From assembly GCA_937890825.1 (NCBI GenBank), contig CALADS010000038.1:1-64000 (forward strand): a stretch of DNA of 64,000 bases. Direction: 5' to 3'. Positions within the stretch are counted from its first letter, which is position 1. Each line of letters begins with the position of its first letter. Shown piece by piece: positions 9,199-16,901 of this stretch. The position numbers were made by a program, and so were the translations under genes. Below the pieces are notes generated by a model. It saw only the letters and a list, made by a program, of their open reading frames with translations. It had not been told where the DNA came from and made no database searches. The DNA is from an uncultured Bacteroides sp. (GTDB lineage Bacteria; Bacteroidota; Bacteroidia; Bacteroidales; Bacteroidaceae).

Positions 9199-12100
9199 GA
9201 TGCTCTGTTTTTACTACCAATGGCTTTGGACCGGTTACGTTGTTTTTGTTTTCGTTCCAACTCACTCAATACCACAGAGGCGGGTACGCCGTCACTGGTT
9301 AATGTCTCGATGGCTCTGCTCAGGCGTACAAGTAGAGTATTTAGCTCTATGGGTTGTGTTTGCTTTACATCCAGTGGCTCATAGTTCCCATTGGCATGTT
9401 GCGCAACGATTTGGGTGCCTATGTTACCTCGACGTGCATCCGCGATGGCTTCCAATACAACCGGATAGTTGATGTGCTGCTGCAGACGCCGCAAATCTTC
9501 AGTATTGATGATTAGTTCTCCTCCTTGTTCACTGATAAGCGCTGGCTGTGAAACAATGCCGGTTGGTGTACCTATATAGGGGACACCTGTATATAGCTGT
9601 CCGTCATCAGCGCCAATCACGTCATATTTACCAGCTGCATGCTGTGTTACGCTACCGGTGGCCACACGATGACCGGTAAATCCAGATGCTCCGCTACTGC
9701 TACTGTTTTCACCACCATTTTTTGATGGACGTTTACCTAGAAGGCCTTTCAAAGCGGTCTTTGCAGTCATCATCAAACCGCTGACAGCAGCTGCTATAAG
9801 CGCAGAAGTGCCGATACCGGCAATACCTTTTGATGATATTTCTTTCATCGTACCTTCAGCGGTTGCCGCGGCTGCCGAAGCTGCTAGTTCTGTCAGTTTG
9901 GCGGTGATCATATCATCTACAATATCAAACAAAAAGTCAATCATGACATCGCCTAGTGCTTCCAGTGCGTTTTTCTGTCCGGATATAACTTCACCTACTG
10001 CAGTACCGAAAGCGTCTGCATGACCTTTCATGGCATCAAAGCGTTTCTGGTATTCTGCTTGCAGTTCCTTGGTGTTTTTCTTTTGGTCTTTAACCTGTTT
10101 CAGGCTGCCTTTCTTCTGTGCATCTTCAAATTCCTTCTGGCATTTCAGTTTGAAGTCAAGCAGCTGTTCCTCGATTTTTATACGGGCATCCTTATCAAGC
10201 CCGGAGATTTCCAGGGTGCGTTGCAGGTGGGCCATCTCCAGCTGTTCCTCGGCTTCTTTAAAAAGCTCATAGCTGCTCAGCTGTTCGTCGGTCTGGTTGA
10301 TATAGGCTTCCTTCAGTTCGATTCGCTGTTGGGCATACAGTTCATTTTCGGCAGCGATGGCGGCTTTCAGCGCATCCAGTTTGGCCTGTTGGTTTGTAGC
10401 ATCACCGGCAGGTGTCACTGGGCTGTCATCGTTATTCACCACTGGATGGCCGGTCACGACCGGGTCAATCGTCAGCGAGGTTTGTGCTATCTCTTGCTGC
10501 AGAGTTTCTATCTCTTGATTGACACCCTGCAGGGCTTGCTTGGTTTCATTCAGTTTCTTCAGTGCATTGCTCTCTTTTTCGGTTCCGAAATAGCGAGAGA
10601 CCTTGGCCACAAATCCGTTGCGGTCATAACCGCTCAGGGTGTTTTGTTGACGGATATCCCAGTAAGTGTCACTTTCATCACGTTCTTGTTTGTCAAGATC
10701 GCGTTGTTTCTTATAGAGTTCTTCCAGTTCTTCCTGGGCCGCCTTGAGTTTAATCTGTTTCTCCAGCTGCACCAGATAGGCCTTGATGGCTTCCGTGTTG
10801 TTGTTGAGCAGGGTACCTTCGTCACTGAGGGTAGCGTTATAGCCGGGTACGATGCCTTTCAGCTCGTTCAAAGCTTTCTTCCGCAGATCGAGCGATGCCG
10901 CATTGTCTTGAATGATGCCATTCAGCACACGGATACGTCCTTCCTGTTCAGAGAACTGTTTCGTGACTTCGTGGGTTACCTTTTTCAGTCCGGACAGAGA
11001 ACCGGCTAATTCTTCCTGCCGGGCCTTGGCATCATACAGTTTTCCGATATAGGCACCGAGACCGACAAGCAGGATGCCGAAGATGTTTTTCGACATGACT
11101 TTCCGCAGGTCCTTGAATGAGGTGATGGAGCGGTTGTTCCAGGCTACTTGCAGTTTGGTCCAGGCGACGTTCAGCTTTTGGGCGGTCAGATAGGTACCGT
11201 AAGCGATAGAGGCTCCGATAACGGCTCCCTTATGGTCGTACAAGACAGAGACAGTGACATTCATTCCCCGCACAAGCAAGCTCGTGCTTGATATCATGTG
11301 CGACATCAGCGGCAGCAGCTTTTCACCTAGCTGGATAGATACTTCGTTAAACCCTTTTTTGGCTTTGTCCAGCCCGGCCTGCACGGTGGTATTCTGCACA
11401 TTAAATTCCTTGAGGATGGAGGTTCCGTCCTGATAAGCGTTGTTGGCCAGCTCCTGACGGCTGCGCACTTCTTCGGCTTTCCCGGCTAGTACGGCGAGCA
11501 TCGAGGCAACCCCGGCACCTTCTGTTTTCAGATCACCGAAAAGGGGGGCAAGGTCGGCCATGCCGCCTCTTTTCTGCAGGGCAGAGGCGAAAGTGAGCAG
11601 GGCTTCGTTGGCATCGGTGCGCACCAGCTTGGCAAATTCCTGCAAATTCAGACCGGCTACCTTGGCAAATTTCTCGGTGTCGGTCATCATCTTCAGCAGG
11701 ATGTTTTGATAGGCGGTGGCGCTGGCTTCGTTGCGCAGCATGTTTTCGTCCATCGAGGCGGCAAAGCCTAAGATGTCGGCCTGGCTGATACCGGCCTGAT
11801 TGGCGACACCGGCGACACGGGCGGTGAACTCTACCAGGTAGGCTTCGGCGGCGCTGGAGTTCTGCGCCACCTCATTGATGGCTGAACCGGTAGCTAGCAT
11901 GGCACCGCGCAGCCCCATGCGGTCATCCTCCCCGAACATCTGGGCGAGCTTGCCGATGTTGGCCACGGCATCTTTGCCCAGATCCTCACCCAGGGCGACA
12001 TTGATTTTGTCGGCGGCATCGACAAAATCCAGCACATCCTGCTTGGCAGTGATACCCAGACGACCGGCATCACCGGCCAAGGCATTCAGCTTGTCGCGCG

Positions 12101-12740
12101 CAGTACGGGTATCCATCTTCTGCAGGGCCTCGTTGAGTTCCTTCACCTGCTCGGTGGTCATACCGGTGTATTTTCGGACATTGCTTTCCGCTTCTTCCAT
12201 GTCGGCATAGGCTTGTACACTGCTGCGCATGGCCATGGACAGACCGGTGACACTGGCTACGGTAGTAGTGAAAAGGCCGGCATATTGGTTCACCAGATTG
12301 GCAGCTTTGCCAAAGGTGGTGCCTTGACAGCCTACTTCTATCCGCATTTCTTTAGAGGCACGGGTGAGGGCTTCTGTCACCCGACGCTTCTGCTCCAGGG
12401 CGGCGTTGTATTGTGCGGTGCCTCGCACTTCGTTTTCCAGCGATTTGATGATTTGTTTCCGCACACCCAGCAGTTCTTGGTAGGTGGCTCCGCTCAGGTT
12501 CTTCAGGATACGGTCGGTTTCTTGTACTTTCTTTTCATAGTTCTGCAGGGCGCGGTTTTTGCTTTCCAACTGCTTTTTCAGCTGCTTGCTCTTTTCTTCA
12601 TAGTCGGCTTCTTGCCCGGTGAGCTTTCCCAGCTTCGTTTCCAAATCGGCGATGGCCTTCTTTACCGGTTCGATGCCCTTGGCGGCTTCGCTGCCGTCGA
12701 TATATATTTTTATGCTTCTGTTCAAATCTTGTCCTGCCAT
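9195..12740 (-). CDS. Tail tape measure protein
   Basis: 1181 aa, setting tail length and guiding DNA ejection. The start is the ATG giving MAGQDLNRSIKIYI: it lies 24 nt after the -7 box of P2, whereas the longer frame would begin upstream of the transcript. Residues 1-125 are coiled coil, followed by an Ala-rich TP901-1-like tape-measure core (AGVANQAGISQADILGFAAS) and hydrophobic helices. A long charged coiled coil (ELEELYKKQRDLDKQERDE) and a Gly/Ala-rich C-terminus complete it. Length, helical content and position between tail-completion and tail-tip genes support the call. A 329-aa open frame on the opposite strand is a shadow. Confidence 0.92.
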   Translation of the reverse strand: MAGQDLNRSIKIYIDGSEAAKGIEPVKKAIADLETKLGKLTGQEADYEEKSKQLKKQLESKNRALQNYEKKVQETDRILKNLSGATYQELLGVRKQIIKSLENEVRGTAQYNAALEQKRRVTEALTRASKEMRIEVGCQGTTFGKAANLVNQYAGLFTTTVASVTGLSMAMRSSVQAYADMEEAESNVRKYTGMTTEQVKELNEALQKMDTRTARDKLNALAGDAGRLGITAKQDVLDFVDAADKINVALGEDLGKDAVANIGKLAQMFGEDDRMGLRGAMLATGSAINEVAQNSSAAEAYLVEFTARVAGVANQAGISQADILGFAASMDENMLRNEASATAYQNILLKMMTDTEKFAKVAGLNLQEFAKLVRTDANEALLTFASALQKRGGMADLAPLFGDLKTEGAGVASMLAVLAGKAEEVRSRQELANNAYQDGTSILKEFNVQNTTVQAGLDKAKKGFNEVSIQLGEKLLPLMSHMISSTSLLVRGMNVTVSVLYDHKGAVIGASIAYGTYLTAQKLNVAWTKLQVAWNNRSITSFKDLRKVMSKNIFGILLVGLGAYIGKLYDAKARQEELAGSLSGLKKVTHEVTKQFSEQEGRIRVLNGIIQDNAASLDLRKKALNELKGIVPGYNATLSDEGTLLNNNTEAIKAYLVQLEKQIKLKAAQEELEELYKKQRDLDKQERDESDTYWDIRQQNTLSGYDRNGFVAKVSRYFGTEKESNALKKLNETKQALQGVNQEIETLQQEIAQTSLTIDPVVTGHPVVNNDDSPVTPAGDATNQQAKLDALKAAIAAENELYAQQRIELKEAYINQTDEQLSSYELFKEAEEQLEMAHLQRTLEISGLDKDARIKIEEQLLDFKLKCQKEFEDAQKKGSLKQVKDQKKNTKELQAEYQKRFDAMKGHADAFGTAVGEVISGQKNALEALGDVMIDFLFDIVDDMITAKLTELAASAAAATAEGTMKEISSKGIAGIGTSALIAAAVSGLMMTAKTALKGLLGKRPSKNGGENSSSSGASGFTGHRVATGSVTQHAAGKYDVIGADDGQLYTGVPYIGTPTGIVSQPALISEQGGELIINTEDLRRLQQHINYPVVLEAIADARRGNIGTQIVAQHANGNYEPLDVKQTQPIELNTLLVRLSRAIETLTSDGVPASVVLSELERKQKQRNRSKAIGSKNRAS

Positions 12741-12764
12741 GATAATAGATGTTATTGACAGATA

Positions 12765-12800
12765 CAAAAATAGCCCGCACAAGGCAGGCTATAAAGGACA
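12765..12800 (-). promoter_or_regulatory. Late promoter P2
   Basis: TGTCCTTTA, 19 nt, then TATTTTTG, 24 nt before the tape measure ATG. The 19-nt spacer is itself an inverted repeat (TAGCCTGC and GCGGGC), as in P3, so a regulator site or a terminator-like hairpin overlaps the promoter. Confidence 0.82.
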
Positions 12801-12836
12801 GTATTCTATCCGGTTAAAATGTACATGACAAGCTAT

Positions 12837-12911
12837 TTAGCAGTCTCCTTTATGCAGGAAGGCAAATGCTAAAAACAGCAGCAAGGCTAAAGTAATCCAA
12901 ATCGTACCCAT
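12837..12911 (-). CDS. Tiny predicted membrane peptide
   Basis: 24 codons from ATG to TAA encode MGTIWITLALLLF followed by LAFAFLHKGDC: one hydrophobic helix with a short charged tail. It lies between a tail-completion gene and P2. Such single-helix peptides occur in phage lysis or superinfection-exclusion modules, but nothing here fixes a function. The frame is short enough to be chance, although its composition is unusually clean. Confidence 0.4.
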   Translation of the reverse strand: MGTIWITLALLLFLAFAFLHKGDC

Positions 12912-12968
12912 ATTCTTTTTTATTTTTTATTCTTCCGCAAGATAAACATTTCTTTTCATAACAACGCG

Positions 12969-13580
12969 CTATTTGTCGATAAAGATTCGCGTTGCATCGA
13001 TGATCATCGTGTCAAAATATTCCGTGACGATATCCATCAGCTTAGGCAGGTTGCGCTTGACAACCGGGTCAAACCACTCATAAGCTTTGCGGTTCCCGGT
13101 GCCCATGCTGCCCGTCAGGCTGGCCGGATTGGTGTGACGCACGATTCCGGTACTGACTTCGATGCCGTTGATGCGCTTCAGCTTCGTCCATTTTGACCCG
13201 ATATAGCCTCCGTAACCCTTGCCGGCTCCCTTATGGATGTAGATACCATGACGCGGAAAGCTGAAGCCGAGCCGGTTGATCAGCCCGTACTTGTCTGTAT
13301 AGGTGCGGGGCTCCAGTTCACGGGCGATGCGCTGACTCTTCACGGATATCGAGGCTCGCAACTGGGTGACGACCGAGTTCTGCCATTTCTCCACGGCTTC
13401 GTTGAAGGCTGTCAGCCGGTCGGCATCCTGCGCCAGGCTGTATCGCTCCACTTCGCTGACAGTCTCCAGGCGGATGAGCTTGCTGCTGTCTGCTCCGGAC
13501 AGTCGGTCGGCACGGCGACGCGCGGCGTTATAGCGTCGGGCGGCCTCTTGGCTGGTGGCTAAATTCTTATAATATCCCAT
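12969..13580 (-). CDS. Probable tail completion / neck protein
   Basis: 203 aa with a basic Ala/Arg-rich N-terminal helix (EAARRYNAARRRADRL). The central region (about 80-150) is rich in Gly and Tyr, and the C-terminal half has a YGGYIGSKWTKLKR segment. It lies 12 nt after the preceding gene and upstream of the tape measure. The size and place match minor head-tail joining or tail-completion proteins (HK97 gp10-like position). No diagnostic motif was recognised. Confidence 0.55.
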   Translation of the reverse strand: MGYYKNLATSQEAARRYNAARRRADRLSGADSSKLIRLETVSEVERYSLAQDADRLTAFNEAVEKWQNSVVTQLRASISVKSQRIARELEPRTYTDKYGLINRLGFSFPRHGIYIHKGAGKGYGGYIGSKWTKLKRINGIEVSTGIVRHTNPASLTGSMGTGNRKAYEWFDPVVKRNLPKLMDIVTEYFDTMIIDATRIFIDK

Positions 13581-13592
13581 GATGCATCCTCC

Positions 13593-14078
13593 TTATTTCT
13601 TCCAGTCATCGGGGTTCAGCTGCAGATCATCCGGTTCATCGATGCTGAACGAGAGCATGCAGCCATAGAAGTTGTCACCTATGGGGCCGATACCGTTCAT
13701 CTCCGTATTCCGGTTCAGATAACCCATCAGGTCTGGGTCATGCAGCAGCAGGTTCCGCACCTGTTTGCATAGCTTCCGGCTCTTATCAATCGCAGCAGTG
13801 ATGCTGGCAGGCTGGTCTCCGATGGTGGGACTTGCGATGATATAGGCGTAGTGACGGGTGTCCATAACGCCGTCAGCCCGGTTATAGTTTGATTCCGATT
13901 CACAGCCGTCCACGGCAATTAGGATGAACCCGTTGACCGAACTCAATACTTCTTCCAGCTCGAACAGATCCTCCAGCCCGTGAGCTTCAAAAAAACGCTT
14001 GCGGCCCTGGTGGTGGTCTATCGCTTTCAGCGTGGAAGCGATACGTTTACCATATTCAAAGTGATTATAAATTTCCAT
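13593..14078 (-). CDS. Probable tail terminator / connector protein
   Basis: 161 aa, first gene of the short operon behind P3. It is a soluble alpha/beta protein with no membrane segment. Its size and position before the tail-completion gene fit tail terminator proteins, which cap the tube and join it to the head. The role is inferred from order only; no family recognised. Confidence 0.5.
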   Translation of the reverse strand: MEIYNHFEYGKRIASTLKAIDHHQGRKRFFEAHGLEDLFELEEVLSSVNGFILIAVDGCESESNYNRADGVMDTRHYAYIIASPTIGDQPASITAAIDKSRKLCKQVRNLLLHDPDLMGYLNRNTEMNGIGPIGDNFYGCMLSFSIDEPDDLQLNPDDWKK

Positions 14079-14103
14079 ACCTACACAATTTTTGTTTTCT
14101 AAA

Positions 14104-14138
14104 CAAATATAGCCTGCATCGGGCAGGCTATAAAGGAC
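14104..14138 (-). promoter_or_regulatory. Late promoter P3
   Basis: GTCCTTTA, 19 nt, then TATATTTG, 25 nt before the ATG of the 161-aa gene. The spacer is a perfect inverted repeat, GCCTGC with GCAGGC around CCGAT, very close to the spacer of P2. Confidence 0.82.
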
Positions 14139-14186
14139 GCCTCACTTGGCATCATACTAAAATAAAAACACATGAGTAAAAAAGTT

Positions 14187-14312
14187 TCAATCTTCAGGCA
14201 GCAAGATACAAATTAATTCCTTCAGTTGCTCAGCAGCCACAAACTTTTCTTGCTGGGTGGCGGTGCTCGATGTGAGCACAGTCAACAGTTTCAACGCTTC
14301 AGTCCGGTTCAT
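14187..14312 (-). CDS. Small coupled ORF (41 aa)
   Basis: 41 codons beginning MNRTEALKLLTVLTSS; the ATG overlaps the upstream stop as ATGA. It is the third gene of a chain in which every start overlaps the previous stop, and that chained overlap is the main reason to believe it. Predicted helical and soluble. No function recognised. Confidence 0.5.
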   Translation of the reverse strand: MNRTEALKLLTVLTSSTATQQEKFVAAEQLKELICILLPED

Positions 14313-14521
14313 TTATCGCCTCCTCTCTTGGTTTCTGACATCTTGAGGGCGGCATCAATGCAGTCGCGCAGTTCTCGCAGGTCAGCTTCCGTCAGCTGGC
14401 GGCCTGCTGGGATATAGTTCCCTTCAAAACTGATATCATAGATATATTCAGAGACACCTGTCTTGTCACAGGCGATATGGCATTCCACAAAGATGTGGCT
14501 GTTTCTTACAGTATCACTCAT
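14309..14521 (-). CDS. Small soluble protein (70 aa)
   Basis: The chosen start is the ATG giving MSDTVRNSHIFVE because it overlaps the upstream stop as ATGA. The longer frame would read deep into the upstream gene. The C-terminal half (LTEADLRELRDCIDAALKM) is a charged helix. It is coupled upstream and downstream to two other small ORFs. Function unknown. Confidence 0.55.
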   Translation of the reverse strand: MSDTVRNSHIFVECHIACDKTGVSEYIYDISFEGNYIPAGRQLTEADLRELRDCIDAALKMSETKRGGDK

Positions 14522-14820
14522 CGCAGACCTCCTTCCTTGATAACAGGCAGGGCAGCAGCCACCAGCCACAATCCACAACAGCACAAGGAGAGCGTAGACA
14601 GGCCACCCACGGTAGCGAGAGCGGTCAGCGACAAAGACAGATTGCCCAGGTGCAGCGCAGTACGCTGGGTGACGGTTTCACCGACGATCGATGACAGGGT
14701 TTCGTTCCGGCTGGACAGCCAGTTTGAGAGAGAGGTTTTCATTTTGCTCACGACATTCAGTTCGGGAGCAAACACAGATGCACGGCCAACGGCCTGAGTG
14801 ACGGCATTTTTAGTTTTCAT
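14518..14820 (-). CDS. Small membrane protein (100 aa)
   Basis: Residues 1-60 are polar and helical. Residues about 60-95 are a hydrophobic stretch (LSLCCCGLWLVAAALPVI) long enough for one or two membrane passes. The start region lies just beside the arm of a perfect 14-bp RNA hairpin, so translation may be gated. The order, with two small soluble ORFs after it in coupled frames, would suit a lysis (holin-type) or a lysogenic-conversion cassette. This is inference; no family was recognised. Confidence 0.55.
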   Translation of the reverse strand: MKTKNAVTQAVGRASVFAPELNVVSKMKTSLSNWLSSRNETLSSIVGETVTQRTALHLGNLSLSLTALATVGGLSTLSLCCCGLWLVAAALPVIKEGGLR

Positions 14821-14974
14821 AAAATTCACTTGTTATAGCAAAATGGCAGAAAAAAAGAACGGCTACCAAACCCGTTGCTATAACAAGTGATTCAACCCCG
14901 CCGAAGCGTTGGAAAAATTTGTTCGGGAATGATAGCCGCAATAGTATATCGCTATACTCATGCAATTTCATTAT
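14810..14974 (-). CDS. Possible 54-aa membrane protein
   Basis: The ORF opens at an ATG (MKLHEYSDILLRL) and ends 11 nt inside the next gene, an overlap that suggests coupling. Residues about 32-47 (SLVIATGLVAVLFFCHF) could cross the membrane. Both arms of the 14-nt repeat hairpin lie within its coding region, so a ribosome translating it would open that hairpin ahead of the 100-aa gene. It could also be plain leader RNA. Confidence 0.4.
   Translation of the reverse strand: MMKLHEYSDILLRLSFPNKFFQRFGGVESLVIATGLVAVLFFCHFAITSEFYEN
14827..14889 (-). promoter_or_regulatory. Perfect 14-bp RNA hairpin at a start site
   Basis: CACTTGTTATAGCA at 14827-14840 and its exact complement at 14876-14889 form a stem with a 35-nt loop. 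The mRNA stem ends 6 nt before the ATG of the 100-aa gene. A third copy lies at 15090-15103, at the start of the upstream leader RNA, and could compete for the same partner. Confidence 0.65.
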
Positions 14975-15020
14975 ATGATTCGTACAAGATGCCGCGCACC
15001 GGAATGCCGTCACCGATGGG

Positions 15021-15104
15021 CACAAAAAAAGCCCAATTTCGCAATTGGACAAATAACCGTTGTCCGTCGGGGTTGATTAACAAGTCAACCACTTGTTATA
15101 GCAC
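15021..15104 (-). ncRNA. Candidate short structured RNA or leader
   Basis: Predicted transcript of about 80 nt from the promoter at 15107-15137 to a T7 tract at 15024-15030. It holds three hairpins: GGTTGA/TCAACC (15071-15090), GGACAA/TTGTCC (15047-15065) and the terminator stem CCAATT/AATTGG (15033-15048). The last two share two bases, so they partly exclude each other. It could be a free small RNA or an attenuator leader for the small membrane genes downstream. Confidence 0.55.
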
Positions 15105-15106
15105 TG

Positions 15107-15137
15107 CAAACATAGTGATAATATTTTTATCACGCAA
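15107..15137 (-). promoter_or_regulatory. Promoter with operator in its spacer
   Basis: Minus strand -33 TTG (15135-15137), 20 nt, then -7 TATGTTTG (15107-15114). The spacer contains the inverted repeat GTGATAA-n5-TTATCAC (15115-15133), placed where a repressor would block RNA polymerase. Confidence 0.6.
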
Positions 15138-15196
15138 GCAATGAGCGGTTATTTTTAAAAAAATCATTATTTTTGTATAGACTAATAACTACAACT

Positions 15197-15751
15197 ATGG
15201 CATTTACAGATTTTGACGAGACAAAAATAACGGATGATTCAGCGGCTACGTTGTCCATCGAGGTGTTGAACTATTACAGAGACCGCCTTCAAAAGCGGAT
15301 GGAGATCTATTCTAAACAGGCTGACGATATGACAGAGAGGGGTTACAAGCTGATATCCATTTTCATTACGTTATTGACAGTGGTACTGTCTTTCATCTTC
15401 TACAGACAGTCATTAGACGAATGTACAGCAGCCATGGCTATACTGGCTATATCTACAACAGTGTCTATCATACTGATGTACCTGGTCATTCTACCGCGTA
15501 CTTATTATCCGCAAGGCAGGTCACTCGAAGAACTGCAACCAAACCGCTATGCTCAGGCTTTTTCTAAGACACCGGATAATGAGCAGATAAGATGGGTGCT
15601 GCGTGACGAGCTGAATATGCAACAGGATGCTTTACTCAATCAATGCCGCTTAAACGGCAATCGCGTGTTCTGGTTCAAAGCAGCTTTATGGGTGATGATG
15701 ATAGGAGCGATGCTTTCAGTGGCGACATTCATAATTGGGTGGGCACTGTAG
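15197..15751 (+). CDS. Three-helix membrane protein, prophage cargo gene
   Basis: 184 aa. The start was chosen as the ATG (MAFTDFDETK) 21 nt downstream of a -7 box TATTTTTG at 15168-15175. It has an N-terminal amphipathic helical region (about 18-48). Predicted membrane helices lie at 52-69, 79-100 and 158-183, and a cytoplasmic loop at 101-157. It is the only + strand gene within the tail cluster and has its own promoter and bidirectional terminator, the hallmark of an expressed-in-lysogen cargo gene. The helix-then-two-membrane-spans layout recalls SLATT-type membrane effectors of defence systems, but I cannot confirm homology. Superinfection exclusion or abortive infection is the leading guess. 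Confidence 0.7.
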   Translation: MAFTDFDETKITDDSAATLSIEVLNYYRDRLQKRMEIYSKQADDMTERGYKLISIFITLLTVVLSFIFYRQSLDECTAAMAILAISTTVSIILMYLVILPRTYYPQGRSLEELQPNRYAQAFSKTPDNEQIRWVLRDELNMQQDALLNQCRLNGNRVFWFKAALWVMMIGAMLSVATFIIGWAL

Positions 15752-15837
15752 CACCAGTAGAGGTATCAGGTCTCACAGGTCTGGGTGTCGGAGTCGGTGG
15801 TGGTACGGGTTTTTTACTCATATTCCTTTTATGGTAG
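15688..15837 (+). CDS. Possible overlapping 49-aa ORF
   Basis: An ATG inside the membrane-protein gene opens another frame (MGDDDRSDAF) that runs 86 nt past that gene's stop to the terminator. Its C-terminus (GVGVGGGTGFLLIFLLW) is a Gly-rich hydrophobic segment that could span the membrane. Nested out-of-frame genes occur in phage lysis and exclusion modules. It may be chance. Confidence 0.3.
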   Translation: MGDDDRSDAFSGDIHNWVGTVAPVEVSGLTGLGVGVGGGTGFLLIFLLW

Positions 15838-15840
15838 ATT

Positions 15841-15880
15841 AAAAAAAGAGCCCGCTGTGCAGCTCAGCAAGGCTCTTTTT
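15841..15880. terminator. Bidirectional terminator
   Basis: AGAGCC/GGCTCT stem with inner GCTG/CAGC pairing, A-rich on the left and T5 on the right. It ends the + strand membrane-protein transcript and the convergent DUF5053-like gene. Confidence 0.75.
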
Positions 15881-16002
15881 GATTGTCTTAAATGATCATT
15901 AATGTATTGACAATGCTGCATGGTTTATTTTATTGCCGATTTCCTTGAGGGCATCGGCGAGCCGGAATAATTCTTCTTGAGTGAAAGCGGCTGGCTTCCC
16001 AT
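15841..16002. repeat. 162-bp direct repeat, second copy at 16346-16507
   Basis: Terminator, intergenic sequence and the 3' quarter of the DUF5053-like gene are repeated 505 bp away with only a few substitutions. The repeat ends at the same codon in both genes, while the upstream two thirds have diverged. It marks a gene duplication with a homogenised tail. Confidence 0.85.
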
Positions 16003-16327
16003 GCACCAGATTACCATTCAAACGCTGGTAAAACCAAGAGCTGCTTTTGCCAAAATATTTTTTTGAGAGAGCCGATACAGATATCAGCGGCAACACATCT
16101 TCCAGTTGATCCCTCAGAGCAATCTTTTCTTTCAGTTCACGGGCTTCATGCGCTGTCCGATGCAGAGAGGCGAAGTCTTCTTCAATCGCTTTGAATACGA
16201 TTTCCTTGTCAGCTTCGTTCAATCCGTTCAGAAAGTGTTCCAGGGCTTCATCGGCACGGACACGGTCTTCGCCAGTGCTGTGTATGCTTAATTCTTTCAG
16301 TCTGAAATATTCCTTTCGTACATCCAT
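15899..16327 (-). CDS. DUF5053-like small protein, copy 1
   Basis: 142 aa. The start was chosen as the ATG giving MDVRKEYFRL, because the longer frame would read through the terminator of the neighbouring gene. N-terminal helices are followed by a WFYQRLNG motif near residue 100, resembling the recognition helix of an HTH. The last 33 residues (GKPAAFTQEELFRLADALK onward) are identical to the upstream paralog. I recall this layout from Bacteroides proteins called DUF5053. A DNA-binding role is plausible but unproven. Confidence 0.65.
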   Translation of the reverse strand: MDVRKEYFRLKELSIHSTGEDRVRADEALEHFLNGLNEADKEIVFKAIEEDFASLHRTAHEARELKEKIALRDQLEDVLPLISVSALSKKYFGKSSSWFYQRLNGNLVHGKPAAFTQEELFRLADALKEIGNKINHAALSIH

Positions 16328-16347
16328 ATTATAATTGATAATTTGAT

Positions 16348-16386
16348 AAAAAGAGCCCGCTGTGCAGCTCAGCAAGGCTCTTTTTG
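16348..16386. terminator. Terminator between the DUF5053-like copies
   Basis: Same AGAGCC/GGCTCT hairpin as at 15841-15880, flanked by A and T runs. It separates the two paralogs, so each may be its own transcription unit. Confidence 0.7.
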
Positions 16387-16403
16387 GTTGTCTTAAATGA
16401 TTA

Positions 16404-16826
16404 TTAATGTATTGACAATGCTGCATGGTTTATTTTATTGCCGATTTCCTTGAGGGCATCGGCGAGTCGGAATAATTCTTCTTGAGTGAAAGCGGCTGGC
16501 TTCCCATTGACAATAGACCCATTGACGCGTTGGTATAACCAAGAGCGGTCCTTGTTGAAATAATGTTTAGCAATATAAGCCAAAGGTACGATTTCAATGA
16601 CGTTTTCTAATTGTTGACGTACATTGATGTCCGTTCTTTTACGGGCTCTTTCAGCCCTGCGTTCAGCCATGATTTCACGCATCAGACGGCCTGCTTCTTT
16701 GCGCTGCTCGATGTCCAGTTCTGCATTCAGTGCAGCAAAAGCAGCATCAGCCTTTTGCTTACCGTCACTTGTTTCAGACTGTAACATCAGCTCAAATACC
16801 TCACGAACCCTTTCTTTCAAATCCAT
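16404..16826 (-). CDS. DUF5053-like small protein, copy 2
   Basis: 140 aa, starting MDLKERVREVFELML. The N-terminal two thirds are helical and only distantly similar to copy 1. The motif SWLYQRVNG matches SWFYQRLNG of copy 1, and the C-terminal 33 residues are identical. The helix-turn-helix-like motif suggests nucleic acid binding. These genes sit among late genes but are separated from them by terminators, so they are probably cargo rather than virion genes. Confidence 0.65.
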   Translation of the reverse strand: MDLKERVREVFELMLQSETSDGKQKADAAFAALNAELDIEQRKEAGRLMREIMAERRAERARKRTDINVRQQLENVIEIVPLAYIAKHYFNKDRSWLYQRVNGSIVNGKPAAFTQEELFRLADALKEIGNKINHAALSIH

Positions 16827-16878
16827 ATCTTATAGTTTTAGTATTCATAAAAAAGAGATGCTGTTAACTTGGTTGATA

Positions 16879-16898
16879 AGAGCCCCCGAAGGGGCTCT
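16879..16898 (-). terminator. Hairpin after the 61-aa gene
   Basis: AGAGCCCC and GGGGCTCT pair around a 4-nt loop directly after the stop of the 61-aa gene. The T run is weak, so it may be a partial terminator or an mRNA stabiliser. Confidence 0.55.
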
Positions 16899-16901
16899 AA
16901 A

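Noticed and set aside
10020..11009. 329-aa open frame on the + strand
   Set aside because: It lies wholly opposite the tape measure gene, has a hydrophobic low-complexity translation typical of antisense to coiled coils, and has no promoter.
15643..15760. Programmed -1 frameshift joining the membrane protein to the overlapping frame
   Set aside because: The frame relation would allow it, but no slippery heptamer is present in the overlap.
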